DNA of 6,561 nt from NCBI GenBank assembly GCA_023461135.1, contig JAEWNX010000229.1:1-6561 (forward strand). The letters are read 5' to 3'. The notes under the pieces were generated by a model. It made no database searches. It saw only the letters and a list, made by a program, of their open reading frames with translations, and was not told the origin of the DNA. The stretch comes from Pseudomonadota bacterium (GTDB taxonomy: Bacteria; Pseudomonadota; Alphaproteobacteria; Caulobacterales; Aquidulcibacteraceae). The position numbers and the translations under genes are program-made. Below, in pieces: positions 1 through 5,148 of the stretch; the first letter of the stretch is position 1, and each line of letters opens with the position of its first letter.

Positions 1-113
1 TTGTGGAATGCTGAGCTTCGCTGGGCCTTCCGAGCAAGGGAACCGCACGATCTGCAAAGCCCTCCCCAACGTCTTCGATTGACGCGCCTCGCTCATCCCG
101 CGAAATTCCGGCC

Positions 114-806
114 ATGGCTGAAACCAAGGATGCCCTGAGCGGCGCGGAAGCGGCGTTGGCGAAGGCCGAATTGACGGGCGCGCTGAGCGACGCCACCCGC
201 GCGCGCCTGGCGCGCCAGGGCGTGCCGTGCACCGTCGAGCCGGGCAACCTCCTGTTCGCCAAGGGCGACAAGGGCGATGCGCTCTATGTGCTGCTCGAAG
301 GCGAAGTGGAAGTGCGCACGTCGACCGAAGCGGGCAAGGACGTGCGCCTCGCATCGCTGAAACCTTATTCGGTGATTGGCGAGATGGCCGTGCTCGACGG
401 CGGGGCGCGCTCGGCCGATATCTGCGCACTGCGGCGCTCACGCTTCCTGCGCATCCATCGCGACCAAGCCATTGCTGCGTTGGAGAGCGAGCCGCAGGCG
501 CTGCTGAAACTGCTCGCGGAAATGAGCCGGCGTTTACGTCACGCAGATTCTCAACTCGAAGATGCGCACTCGCTCGATCTTGGCGGACGCTTGGCGCAGC
601 GTCTGTTGGAGGAAGCCGGCGACGGCGCGGCGGTGACGCTGACGCAAACCGAGATTGCGCGGCGCATCGGCGCCAGCCGCGAGAAGGTCAATCGCAAGCT
701 GCACGAATGGGTGGACGAGGGCTGGATCGCGATGGGCCGGTCGGGGATCAAGCTCGTGGCGCGTGACAAGCTTAGAGCCGTGATCCAGGACGCGCGGGCG
801 AACTGA
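114..806 (+). CDS. Crp/Fnr-family transcriptional regulator
   Basis: A cytoplasmic DNA-binding regulator of 230 residues, the usual Crp-family length. An N-terminal cyclic-nucleotide-binding beta-roll spans about residues 25-140. The phosphate-binding cassette is visible at 89-101, with G89-E90 and R99-S100 at the positions that contact cAMP in E. coli CRP. A dimerisation helix (about 125-150) leads to a winged helix-turn-helix at about 176-207, whose recognition helix SREKVNR (188-194) keeps the Arg-Glu-x-x-x-Arg pattern of CRP. Only two cysteines (39 and 104) are present, so an FNR-type iron-sulfur sensor is unlikely. Cyclic-nucleotide response is therefore inferred from retained residues; the real ligand and target genes cannot be read here. 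The ATG at 114 has no clear Shine-Dalgarno sequence. The stop codon abuts that of a convergent micro-gene. Family call is firm, ligand uncertain. Confidence 0.95.
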   Translation: MAETKDALSGAEAALAKAELTGALSDATRARLARQGVPCTVEPGNLLFAKGDKGDALYVLLEGEVEVRTSTEAGKDVRLASLKPYSVIGEMAVLDGGARSADICALRRSRFLRIHRDQAIAALESEPQALLKLLAEMSRRLRHADSQLEDAHSLDLGGRLAQRLLEEAGDGAAVTLTQTEIARRIGASREKVNRKLHEWVDEGWIAMGRSGIKLVARDKLRAVIQDARAN

Positions 807-911
807 TCAGGCCAACGCGCACTGCGCCAACATCGTCGCGGCGCCGACCACGAAAATCATGCCGATGGCCCAGTAGATGCGGCGAGGGTCAGCGGGGTCT
901 TGGTTGGACAA
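807..911 (-). CDS. 34-residue single-pass membrane micro-protein (hypothetical)
   Basis: A short frame missed by ordinary ORF calling because it starts with TTG (909-911). A GGAG motif (922-919 on the minus strand) sits 7 nt upstream, an ideal ribosome-binding site. The peptide has a polar, proline- and arginine-containing N-terminus (SNQDPADPRR) followed by one hydrophobic segment of about 20 residues (RIYWAIGMIFVVGAA and on), ending in CALA. This suggests a single membrane span. Third codon positions are G or C in 29 of 33 sense codons after the start, while second positions are mixed, which is the pattern of real genes in high-GC genomes. The TGA stop (809-807) directly abuts the stop of the Crp-family gene, together forming the palindrome TGATCA. 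An in-frame TTG at 926-924 is an alternative start without a good site. Function unknown; the coding call is inference from composition, start signal and topology. Confidence 0.6.
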   Translation of the reverse strand: MSNQDPADPRRIYWAIGMIFVVGAATMLAQCALA

Positions 912-918
912 ATCTGTG

Positions 919-922
919 CTCC
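919..922 (-). promoter_or_regulatory. Shine-Dalgarno site of the 34-residue micro-gene
   Basis: GGAG on the minus strand, 7 nt before the TTG at 911. It decides the choice of this non-ATG start over the in-frame TTG at 926. The site lies in a small inverted repeat TGTG-CTC-CACA (915-925) that could affect access to it. Confidence 0.5.
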
Positions 923-1129
923 ACAATCAGGCGGGAGCTCACGCTGTCTCTCGGCCGCCGGCGCACTGAGCCTGAAGGCCAGCGATGCAATGTCCTAGCC
1001 TTCCCGCCGGGCGGCGGCACTCGCATTTGATAACAACGCGCTTGCCAAAGGCTGTGGCGCGATCGTGTCCGGCGTCACAGCGGCGGTTGGCGACAGGGCC
1101 TACCTTCTCCTCATCGAACAACGCAGCAC
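923..1129. other. Intergenic stretch of about 200 nt, nothing assigned
   Basis: It lies between the two oppositely directed micro-genes and should hold promoters for both. I find no convincing -35/-10 pair, tRNA or other RNA fold. A stop-free frame on the plus strand (999-1145, ending in TGA at 1143) has no start except GTG at 1065 and no recognisable product. A GC-rich self-complementary run lies near 1004-1016. It could be a long 5' leader or contain a small RNA, but the sequence alone does not show this. Confidence 0.5.
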
Positions 1130-1141
1130 GGTGAGCGGGAC

Positions 1142-1243
1142 ATGACCTGGAAACACAAAATCGCAACCCTGGCCCTGGCGGCAGCGCTCTTCCTTCCTGG
1201 CGCGCTGGCCACGTTGAACCAGGCGGCACAGATCGTCGCGTAA
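1142..1243 (+). CDS. 33-residue exported or membrane micro-protein (hypothetical)
   Basis: An ATG frame of 33 codons preceded by GGTGA (1130-1134), 7 nt upstream, a fair match to the extended Shine-Dalgarno sequence. The peptide starts basic (MTWKHK), continues with a hydrophobic Ala/Leu core, and reaches LPGALA, a signal-peptidase-I-like Ala-x-Ala site. A mature peptide of about 10 residues (TLNQAAQIVA) would remain if cleaved; if not, it would be a membrane-anchored peptide. Third positions are G or C in 26 of 33 codons. A strong intrinsic terminator begins 28 nt after the TAA, so this looks like a self-contained transcription unit. I do not recognise a characterised family. An alternative is that the ORF is only a leader for a regulatory RNA ending at the terminator. 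Confidence 0.6.
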   Translation: MTWKHKIATLALAAALFLPGALATLNQAAQIVA

Positions 1244-1270
1244 GAGCCCTACGCTGACGATCGGCAAAGC

Positions 1271-1311
1271 AAGGACGCGAGGTCGCTCCCCCTCGCGTCC
1301 TTCGCTTTTTT
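1271..1311 (+). terminator. Intrinsic (rho-independent) terminator
   Basis: A perfect 12-bp stem (AAGGACGCGAGG at 1271-1282 with CCTCGCGTCCTT at 1291-1302) has an 8-nt loop and is followed by CGC and a run of six T (1306-1311). It closes the micro-gene at 1142-1243. It also separates that unit from the transporter at 1355, implying that the transporter has its own promoter or depends on read-through. Confidence 0.9.
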
Positions 1312-1354
1312 CCAGGGTCTGGAACGCTCCGTCGGCGCCGCCCGTTTCCGATCC

Positions 1355-2413
1355 ATGGCCGACGGCGCAATCACCCGCAGCGAGAGCTTCGCCGCCAAAG
1401 TCGCCACCGTCGCGCTGGCCGCGATCCTGGTGTTGCTCGTGTTCGCGCTGCGCCACGTGCTGCTGCTCGTGTTCGGCGCAATTCTAATTGCTGTCGGGCT
1501 GCGTGGACTTGCCGGCGCAATCCAGCGTATCGCGCGCCTGTCCAAAGCGGGATCGCTCGCTGTGGCCGGCCTCATCCTGCTGGGCGCGATCGGCGGCCTG
1601 TTCTGGCTGCTCGGGGCCCAACTTGCTGCGCAAGTCTCGCAACTCATGGAGACGCTGCCTTACGCGTGGAACGGTCTTCGCGAGCGCATCTCTCAGAACG
1701 AATATGCCGCCAACGTCGCCGCCGAAATCCAGGGCGCCCTGAGCGGCACGAACGGCAGCCAGCTCGGCGCCTACGCCAGCCGCATTGGCGCATTCACGAT
1801 GAGCGCGGCCGGCGCGACGCTCGAATTTTTCCTTGTTGTCGTGGCCGGCGTCTTCTTCGCGCTGAATCCCAACGCCTATATCGACGGCGCGGTCGCGCTG
1901 GCGCCGGAAAAGCATCGCGGCGATATCCGCAAAGCCTTGGGCGCATCGGCGCACGCGCTGCGGCGATGGCTGCTGGGCACGCTTTTGTCGATGGCTTTCA
2001 TCGCGCTGACGGTCAGCGTCGGCTTGTGGGCGCTCGGCGTGCCGGCGTTTCTTGCGCTTGGCCTGCTGTGTGGTGTGGCGCAATTCGTGCCGCTTATCGG
2101 CCCCACCCTCGCGGCTGCACCGGGAATTCTTCTCGCCCTGACGGTGGGCCCGGAGACCGCGCTTTGGGCGGCTCTTCTCTATTTCGTGACCGCGCAAGTG
2201 GAAGCGAACGTGCTGACCCCGATGATCCAACAAAAAGCCGTATCGATGCCGCCCGCCTTGCTGTTGTTCGGCGTGATCGCAGGCGCGCTCTTGCTTGGTC
2301 CTCTTGGCGCGCTGTTCGCAACGCCGCTAATCGTGGTGATCTCGGTCTTTGTGGTGATCTTTTACGTGCGCGGCGTGCTCGGCGACGAACGCGCGCCTAT
2401 TCCTGGGGATTGA
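1355..2413 (+). CDS. AI-2E/PerM-family transporter (UPF0118)
   Basis: A 352-residue inner-membrane protein of the normal family length. Hydrophobic segments lie at about 17-33, 34-52, 68-88, 154-171, 205-228, 231-265, 268-280, 301-321 and 322-340. A longer soluble stretch at about 90-150 lies between the third and fourth segments, as is typical of this family. C-terminal family motifs are present: QFVPLIGP (243-250) followed by an Ala/Pro/Gly-rich helix, E283-x-N285 with P289, and the closing pattern GPLGALFATPL (315-325). Characterised members export autoinducer-2 (TqsA) or are linked to peptide or ion transport, but most are unassigned, so the substrate cannot be predicted. No Shine-Dalgarno sequence is seen before the ATG, and the start is placed by the N-terminal charged segment. 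The last 17 nt overlap the convergent methyltransferase-family gene. Confidence 0.93.
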   Translation: MADGAITRSESFAAKVATVALAAILVLLVFALRHVLLLVFGAILIAVGLRGLAGAIQRIARLSKAGSLAVAGLILLGAIGGLFWLLGAQLAAQVSQLMETLPYAWNGLRERISQNEYAANVAAEIQGALSGTNGSQLGAYASRIGAFTMSAAGATLEFFLVVVAGVFFALNPNAYIDGAVALAPEKHRGDIRKALGASAHALRRWLLGTLLSMAFIALTVSVGLWALGVPAFLALGLLCGVAQFVPLIGPTLAAAPGILLALTVGPETALWAALLYFVTAQVEANVLTPMIQQKAVSMPPALLLFGVIAGALLLGPLGALFATPLIVVISVFVVIFYVRGVLGDERAPIPGD

Positions 2414-2921
2414 GCGCCTCCGGCGCCGGGCGCCACGGCTTCAGACGCGGAATCCAGCGCGGCACGGCCGCGAAATACGCGGCGTAGGCCTCGGGAAACT
2501 CGTGCTTCAGGCGCGGCTCTTCGTAATAGAGCACGAACAACAGGAAGGCGAACCAGAGCACGACGCCATAGGCGATCAAAGCGGCGCATGCGAATAGCAG
2601 CGACTGCCCAAACACGATCGACAGAACCGCTACATACATCGGATTGCGCACGCGCGCGTAGAAGCCGCTCACCACCAACTCTTTGGGCGCAGCGATCGGC
2701 GCCGGGGTGCCGCGGCCCTTGACCACAAAGCGCACGAAACACTCGATCAGGATGGCGAGGCCAAGAATAATGAGCACGACGCCCGCCACGCCGGCGCCGA
2801 GACTGGCGTCCTCCCCGAAACGCCAATGTGTGATGAGCCACGGAATGAGTCCGGCGACCGTCCCCGGCGCGACGATGAAGAACGCCGCCGAACCAAGGAG
2901 AGCTTCGGTGCGATCGTTCAT
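2397..2921 (-). CDS. Isoprenylcysteine carboxylmethyltransferase-family membrane protein
   Basis: A 174-residue multi-pass membrane protein. Hydrophobic spans occur at about 8-31, 42-66, 94-118 and 116-135. The family signature follows: GFYARVRNPMYVAVL (86-100), with the Arg-Asn-Pro-x-Tyr core that helps form the S-adenosylmethionine pocket. Next comes YYEEPRLKHEFPEAYAAYF (132-150), with the conserved Glu-Glu-Pro and Tyr-x-x-Tyr. Bacterial members (also called the PEMT/ICMT or NnrU-like group) are membrane methyltransferases whose substrates are mostly unknown; true prenylated protein substrates are not expected here. The same frame is open far upstream, but the start at 2921 is supported because it forms an ATGA overlap with the upstream gene. 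There is no separate Shine-Dalgarno sequence, so translation probably depends on coupling. The gene ends inside the transporter's last codons. Confidence 0.9.
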   Translation of the reverse strand: MNDRTEALLGSAAFFIVAPGTVAGLIPWLITHWRFGEDASLGAGVAGVVLIILGLAILIECFVRFVVKGRGTPAPIAAPKELVVSGFYARVRNPMYVAVLSIVFGQSLLFACAALIAYGVVLWFAFLLFVLYYEEPRLKHEFPEAYAAYFAAVPRWIPRLKPWRPAPEALNPQE

Positions 2922-3397
2922 ACTTGGGAGGCCGCCGATGCAGCTTCGCGGCGCGCCATGCTCTCGGCGGGCCATTCCTGTTTCATGTCGTAGAATATCT
3001 CGAATGCGCGCTGGCCTTCGGGAATGCGCACCCAGGGGACCTTGCTCTTGGTGAAGATGTGCACGTCGGGCTCGATGGCGTGCGGCTGGTCCAAAGTGGC
3101 GACGCGCACGAAGCGCAGGTAGGGCCGGCGGCCATAATCGCTCCACATTGCGACTTCGCATGTCGGGCAGCGATAGATGTCGTGACCGCGCCCGCTGGGG
3201 CTCGGCATTTCGACTTTGTGCGGCTCGCCCGCAAGCATCTCGATGCGGCTGGTTTCGATGAGCGCGTTGATCGCGAACGCAGAGCCGCTCTGCTTCTGGC
3301 AATCGAGGCAATGGCAGCAATGCGTGAACATCGGGCGCGACGTCAGCCGATAGCGCACCGCCCCACAGGAACAGCCGCCCTCGAAGGATTCGGTCAT
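2918..3397 (-). CDS. GFA/CENP-V-family zinc protein
   Basis: A 159-residue protein of the family named after glutathione-dependent formaldehyde-activating enzyme (Gfa). Its zinc-ligand pattern is complete: C9-x-C11 in the opening GGCSCGAVRY, C28-x-C30-x-x-C33 in HCCHCLDCQKQSG, and C77-x-x-C80 in RCPTC. This fits the two-zinc Mss4-like beta-tent fold. In the reference enzyme the protein was proposed to promote S-hydroxymethylglutathione formation, but most family members are uncharacterised and many probably do something else. No formaldehyde dehydrogenase gene is nearby, so the formaldehyde role is not supported by context. The ATG (3397-3395) overlaps the mutY stop as ATGA and also has its own GGAG (3407-3404) 6 nt upstream. 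The stop overlaps the next ATG in the same way. Confidence 0.92.
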   Translation of the reverse strand: MTESFEGGCSCGAVRYRLTSRPMFTHCCHCLDCQKQSGSAFAINALIETSRIEMLAGEPHKVEMPSPSGRGHDIYRCPTCEVAMWSDYGRRPYLRFVRVATLDQPHAIEPDVHIFTKSKVPWVRIPEGQRAFEIFYDMKQEWPAESMARREAASAASQV

Positions 3398-4500
3398 GGT
3401 GCGCTCCGCTTTGGAACGCGCGCCTTCGGACGCGCATGCGGGCGTGAAGACCCGCGGTCCAAGATTGCAGCCTTCCTGAAAACCGTCGGCAGCACGCTCG
3501 CCTCACCCCACCAGCCCTCGCCCGAGGGACTGGCGTGCGCCGCGTATACATCAAGCGTCAGCGCAAAGTGCGTGAAAACATGTTCCACTTTGCCGATCTT
3601 GTCCCAAGCCGCCTTGATTGGCGCGTGCGCAAGCGCTTCGGCGCGCGGCCATTTCTTCCCGCGCCATTCGGTCGTCGGCAGGGCGGCCGTGCCGCCGAGC
3701 AGTCCGGTGTCCGGGCGGCGCACGAGCCAGAAGGCGCCCTCGCGCTCGATGCGAAACACGGCGCCGTATCGCTTCGGCCGCACGGCTTTCGCCGCGCGGC
3801 GGGGATAGGTTTCGGGCGCACCGCCGGCGTGGGCGGCGCATGTGCTCATCCACGGGCAAGCCGCGCACTTTGGCGCTTTTGGCGTGCAGACGGTCGCGCC
3901 GAGATCCATCAGCGCCTGCGCCCAATCGCCCGGGCGGTCCGATGTGATGAGGACGCCTGCAAGTGAGCGCAGGTCTGATTTCGCGGCGGGTAGCGGGGTT
4001 TCGACGGCGTGAAGGCGGGCCATCACGCGTTCGACGTTGCCATCGACGACATTCGTAGGCTCATCGAACGCGATCGCGGCGATGGCGGCGGCAGTGTACG
4101 GCCCCACGCCGGGCACAGCGCGCCAACCCGCTTCGGTCGCAGGGAAGCTCTCTGCGGCGAGACGCTGGGCGGCGGCGTGGAGGTTGCGGGCGCGGGAGTA
4201 GTAGCCGAGGCCGGCCCAGGCCCCGAGCACCTCATCGCGCGGGGCGGCGGCGAGCGCTTCGACCGTCGGCCAGCGTTCGAGAAAGCGGGCGAAGTACGGG
4301 ATGACGGCGGCGACCTTGGTTTGCTGCAGCATCACTTCGCTGAGCCACACGCGGTAGGGATCGGCGCGCTGTCCGCGGACGCGCCATGGCAGCAACCGGC
4401 CGGCGCGGTCGTACCAGGAAAGCAATGATTTGCGGAGGTTTTCCCGAGTCGTGGCTGCGTTATCCACAGCCGGACCGGCGCACCGAGCAAGCGCGGGCAT
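3394..4500 (-). CDS. mutY: A/G-specific adenine glycosylase MutY
   Basis: A 368-residue DNA repair glycosylase that removes adenine mispaired with 8-oxoguanine, limiting G:C to T:A mutations. The N-terminal catalytic domain shows WLSEVMLQQTKV (52-63) with the catalytic glutamate E55. The helix-hairpin-helix VPGVGPYTAAAI spans 129-140, and VVDGNVERV (151-159) carries the catalytic aspartate D153. The iron-sulfur loop is C205-x6-C212-x2-C215-x5-C221, the exact MutY/Nth spacing. The C-terminal NUDIX-like 8-oxoG recognition domain runs from about 243 to 345, including FTHFALTL (309-316) and LPTVFRKA (337-344). The final 24 residues or so after this conserved end are basic and encoded by two palindromes. 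The ATG at 4500 lacks a clear Shine-Dalgarno sequence; GTG at codon 12 (4467-4465) is an alternative start. It is first in a three-gene overlapping unit. Confidence 0.97.
   Translation of the reverse strand: MPALARCAGPAVDNAATTRENLRKSLLSWYDRAGRLLPWRVRGQRADPYRVWLSEVMLQQTKVAAVIPYFARFLERWPTVEALAAAPRDEVLGAWAGLGYYSRARNLHAAAQRLAAESFPATEAGWRAVPGVGPYTAAAIAAIAFDEPTNVVDGNVERVMARLHAVETPLPAAKSDLRSLAGVLITSDRPGDWAQALMDLGATVCTPKAPKCAACPWMSTCAAHAGGAPETYPRRAAKAVRPKRYGAVFRIEREGAFWLVRRPDTGLLGGTAALPTTEWRGKKWPRAEALAHAPIKAAWDKIGKVEHVFTHFALTLDVYAAHASPSGEGWWGEASVLPTVFRKAAILDRGSSRPHARPKARVPKRSAP
3404..3407 (-). promoter_or_regulatory. Shine-Dalgarno site of the GFA-family gene
   Basis: GGAG on the minus strand, 6 nt before the ATG at 3397 and inside the mutY 3' end. 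It confirms the start and allows initiation in addition to coupling with mutY. Confidence 0.6.
3418..3455. repeat. Pair of adjacent palindromes, REP-like, inside the mutY 3' end
   Basis: The first hairpin (3418-3435) pairs GCGCG with CGCGC. After one C/A mismatch it closes with C-TTCG-G, the very stable tetraloop. The second (3438-3455) pairs GCGGG with CCCGC around an 8-nt loop. They are 2 nt apart and encode part of the non-conserved MutY tail (about residues 349-361). Two short GC-rich hairpins side by side are the layout of dispersed REP/BIME-type elements. Whether further copies exist in the genome cannot be seen from this window. Confidence 0.45.
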
Positions 4501-4549
4501 GGGGGTTCTTTACCCTTTCTTCATGGCTTTTCGATTCGCTGCGGTCCCC

Positions 4550-5089
4550 ATGTCTTCGCTCCGCGACCGATTCCAGCCAGCGACGGCTGAGAACGCCGAT
4601 CCGAAGGCGGAATCGCGCGCGGCGCAAGCCCTGGCCGGCAAGCGCGGGCGCGGGCAGATCGCCCCGCCGCCTGCCGCCAGCCGGGCCGTGACGGCGATCC
4701 TGAAGCCGCTCCTGAAGGAGACGGGCATGGGGCTCAACGAATTGAAGCGCCGCTGGGCCGAAGTCGCCGGGGAGAGCTTCTCCCGCGCCGCGCCGGAAAA
4801 GCTGGCCGCTGGCGTGCTGACGCTCTCCTGCCCGGGGGCGCTCGCCCCCTTTCTGCAGCAGCAGGTCCCGCTTTTGGTCGAGCGGCTGAAGGTGGCCGGG
4901 GCCAAGGTGAAGTCGGTCCGTATCGAGCAGCGGACCGCTGCGGCAAGGCCGAGCGCCAACGTCCGGACCCTCAAGAAGCCCCTGACCCAGGCCGAAGAAA
5001 CCGCCCTGGCGCAGGCGCTTGACCCCGTCAGCGACGCTGGCCTCAAATCGGCGCTGTTGCGGCTGGGACGCGCCGTCACACAGGGCTGA
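4550..5089 (+). CDS. dciA: DciA-like protein (DUF721), putative replicative helicase loader
   Basis: A cytoplasmic protein of 179 residues from this start. DUF721 is the domain of DciA, the ancestral loader and partner of DnaB-type replicative helicase in bacteria without DnaC or DnaI. A basic, proline-rich N-terminal region (about 1-45) precedes the domain core (about 46-127). The core shows the family pattern RRWAEVAGESFSRAAPEKL (67-85), followed by the beta strand GVLTLSC and a helix FLQQQVPLLVERLK. A C-terminal helical part (about 143-177) ends in ALLRLGRAV, as in other alphaproteobacterial members. The frame is open back to an ATG at 4430, but that would run antisense through the mutY start. 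ATG 4523 (188 residues) is an alternative; 4550 is preferred because codons between them are unusually AT-ending. No good Shine-Dalgarno sequence precedes either. The helicase-loading role is inferred from the family. Confidence 0.85.
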   Translation: MSSLRDRFQPATAENADPKAESRAAQALAGKRGRGQIAPPPAASRAVTAILKPLLKETGMGLNELKRRWAEVAGESFSRAAPEKLAAGVLTLSCPGALAPFLQQQVPLLVERLKVAGAKVKSVRIEQRTAAARPSANVRTLKKPLTQAEETALAQALDPVSDAGLKSALLRLGRAVTQG

Positions 5090-5094
5090 GGTTT

Positions 5095-5140
5095 CCTCCG
5101 CCGTCGAAAATCTCTAAGCCTCCCGGCTGTCAAACGGAGG
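5095..5140 (+). promoter_or_regulatory. Possible hairpin covering the ribosome-binding site of the DsbA-like gene
   Basis: CCTCCG at 5095-5100 is fully complementary to CGGAGG at 5135-5140, which contains the Shine-Dalgarno sequence of the gene at 5149. Between them AGCC and GGCT can form a small inner hairpin around TCCC. Pairing would hide the ribosome-binding site. The outer stem is only 6 bp over a 34-nt gap, so it may be coincidental. Confidence 0.25.
5136..5140 (+). promoter_or_regulatory. Shine-Dalgarno site of the DsbA-like gene
   Basis: GGAGG lies 8 nt before the ATG at 5149. It settles the start: the in-frame GTG at 5140 overlaps the motif itself, so the ATG at 5149 is used. Confidence 0.8.
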
Positions 5141-5148
5141 TGTGGGTC

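Noticed and set aside
2..82. Stop-free frame from the window edge to TGA at 80-82, a possible 3' end of an upstream gene
   Set aside because: Only 26 codons are visible with no recognisable motif, and the minus strand is also open here (ATG at 97-95), so no direction can be chosen.
915..925. Inverted repeat TGTG-CTC-CACA as a possible Crp-type operator
   Set aside because: Crp sites have TGTGA and TCACA arms separated by 6 nt. Here the arms are 4 bp with a 3-nt spacer, so it does not fit.
1065..1145. GTG-started 26-codon frame whose TGA overlaps the ATG of the 1142 micro-gene as ATGA
   Set aside because: No ribosome-binding site and no coherent protein character; the overlap is probably chance.
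939..1647. Overlapping minus-strand frames around the second micro-gene and the transporter start
   Set aside because: Arg- and Pro-rich translations with no family features. They would read through the terminator hairpin and the transporter start, and no start signal is visible.
1484..2233. 249-codon open frame on the minus strand
   Set aside because: Antisense shadow of the transporter gene; the His/Arg/Gln-rich translation is typical of antisense to a membrane protein.
2397..3554. 385-codon frame on the minus strand read as one protein
   Set aside because: Only its last 174 codons form the methyltransferase-family protein. The upstream part is an out-of-frame reading of the GFA-family gene and the end of mutY.
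2924..3808. 294-codon open frame on the plus strand
   Set aside because: Antisense shadow of the GFA-family gene and the mutY 3' part; low-complexity translation without motifs.
5108..5134. TTGACA on the minus strand (5134-5129) followed by TTAGAG, as a possible promoter
   Set aside because: Spacing of about 10 nt does not suit a housekeeping promoter, and it would drive only antisense transcription into the DUF721 gene.
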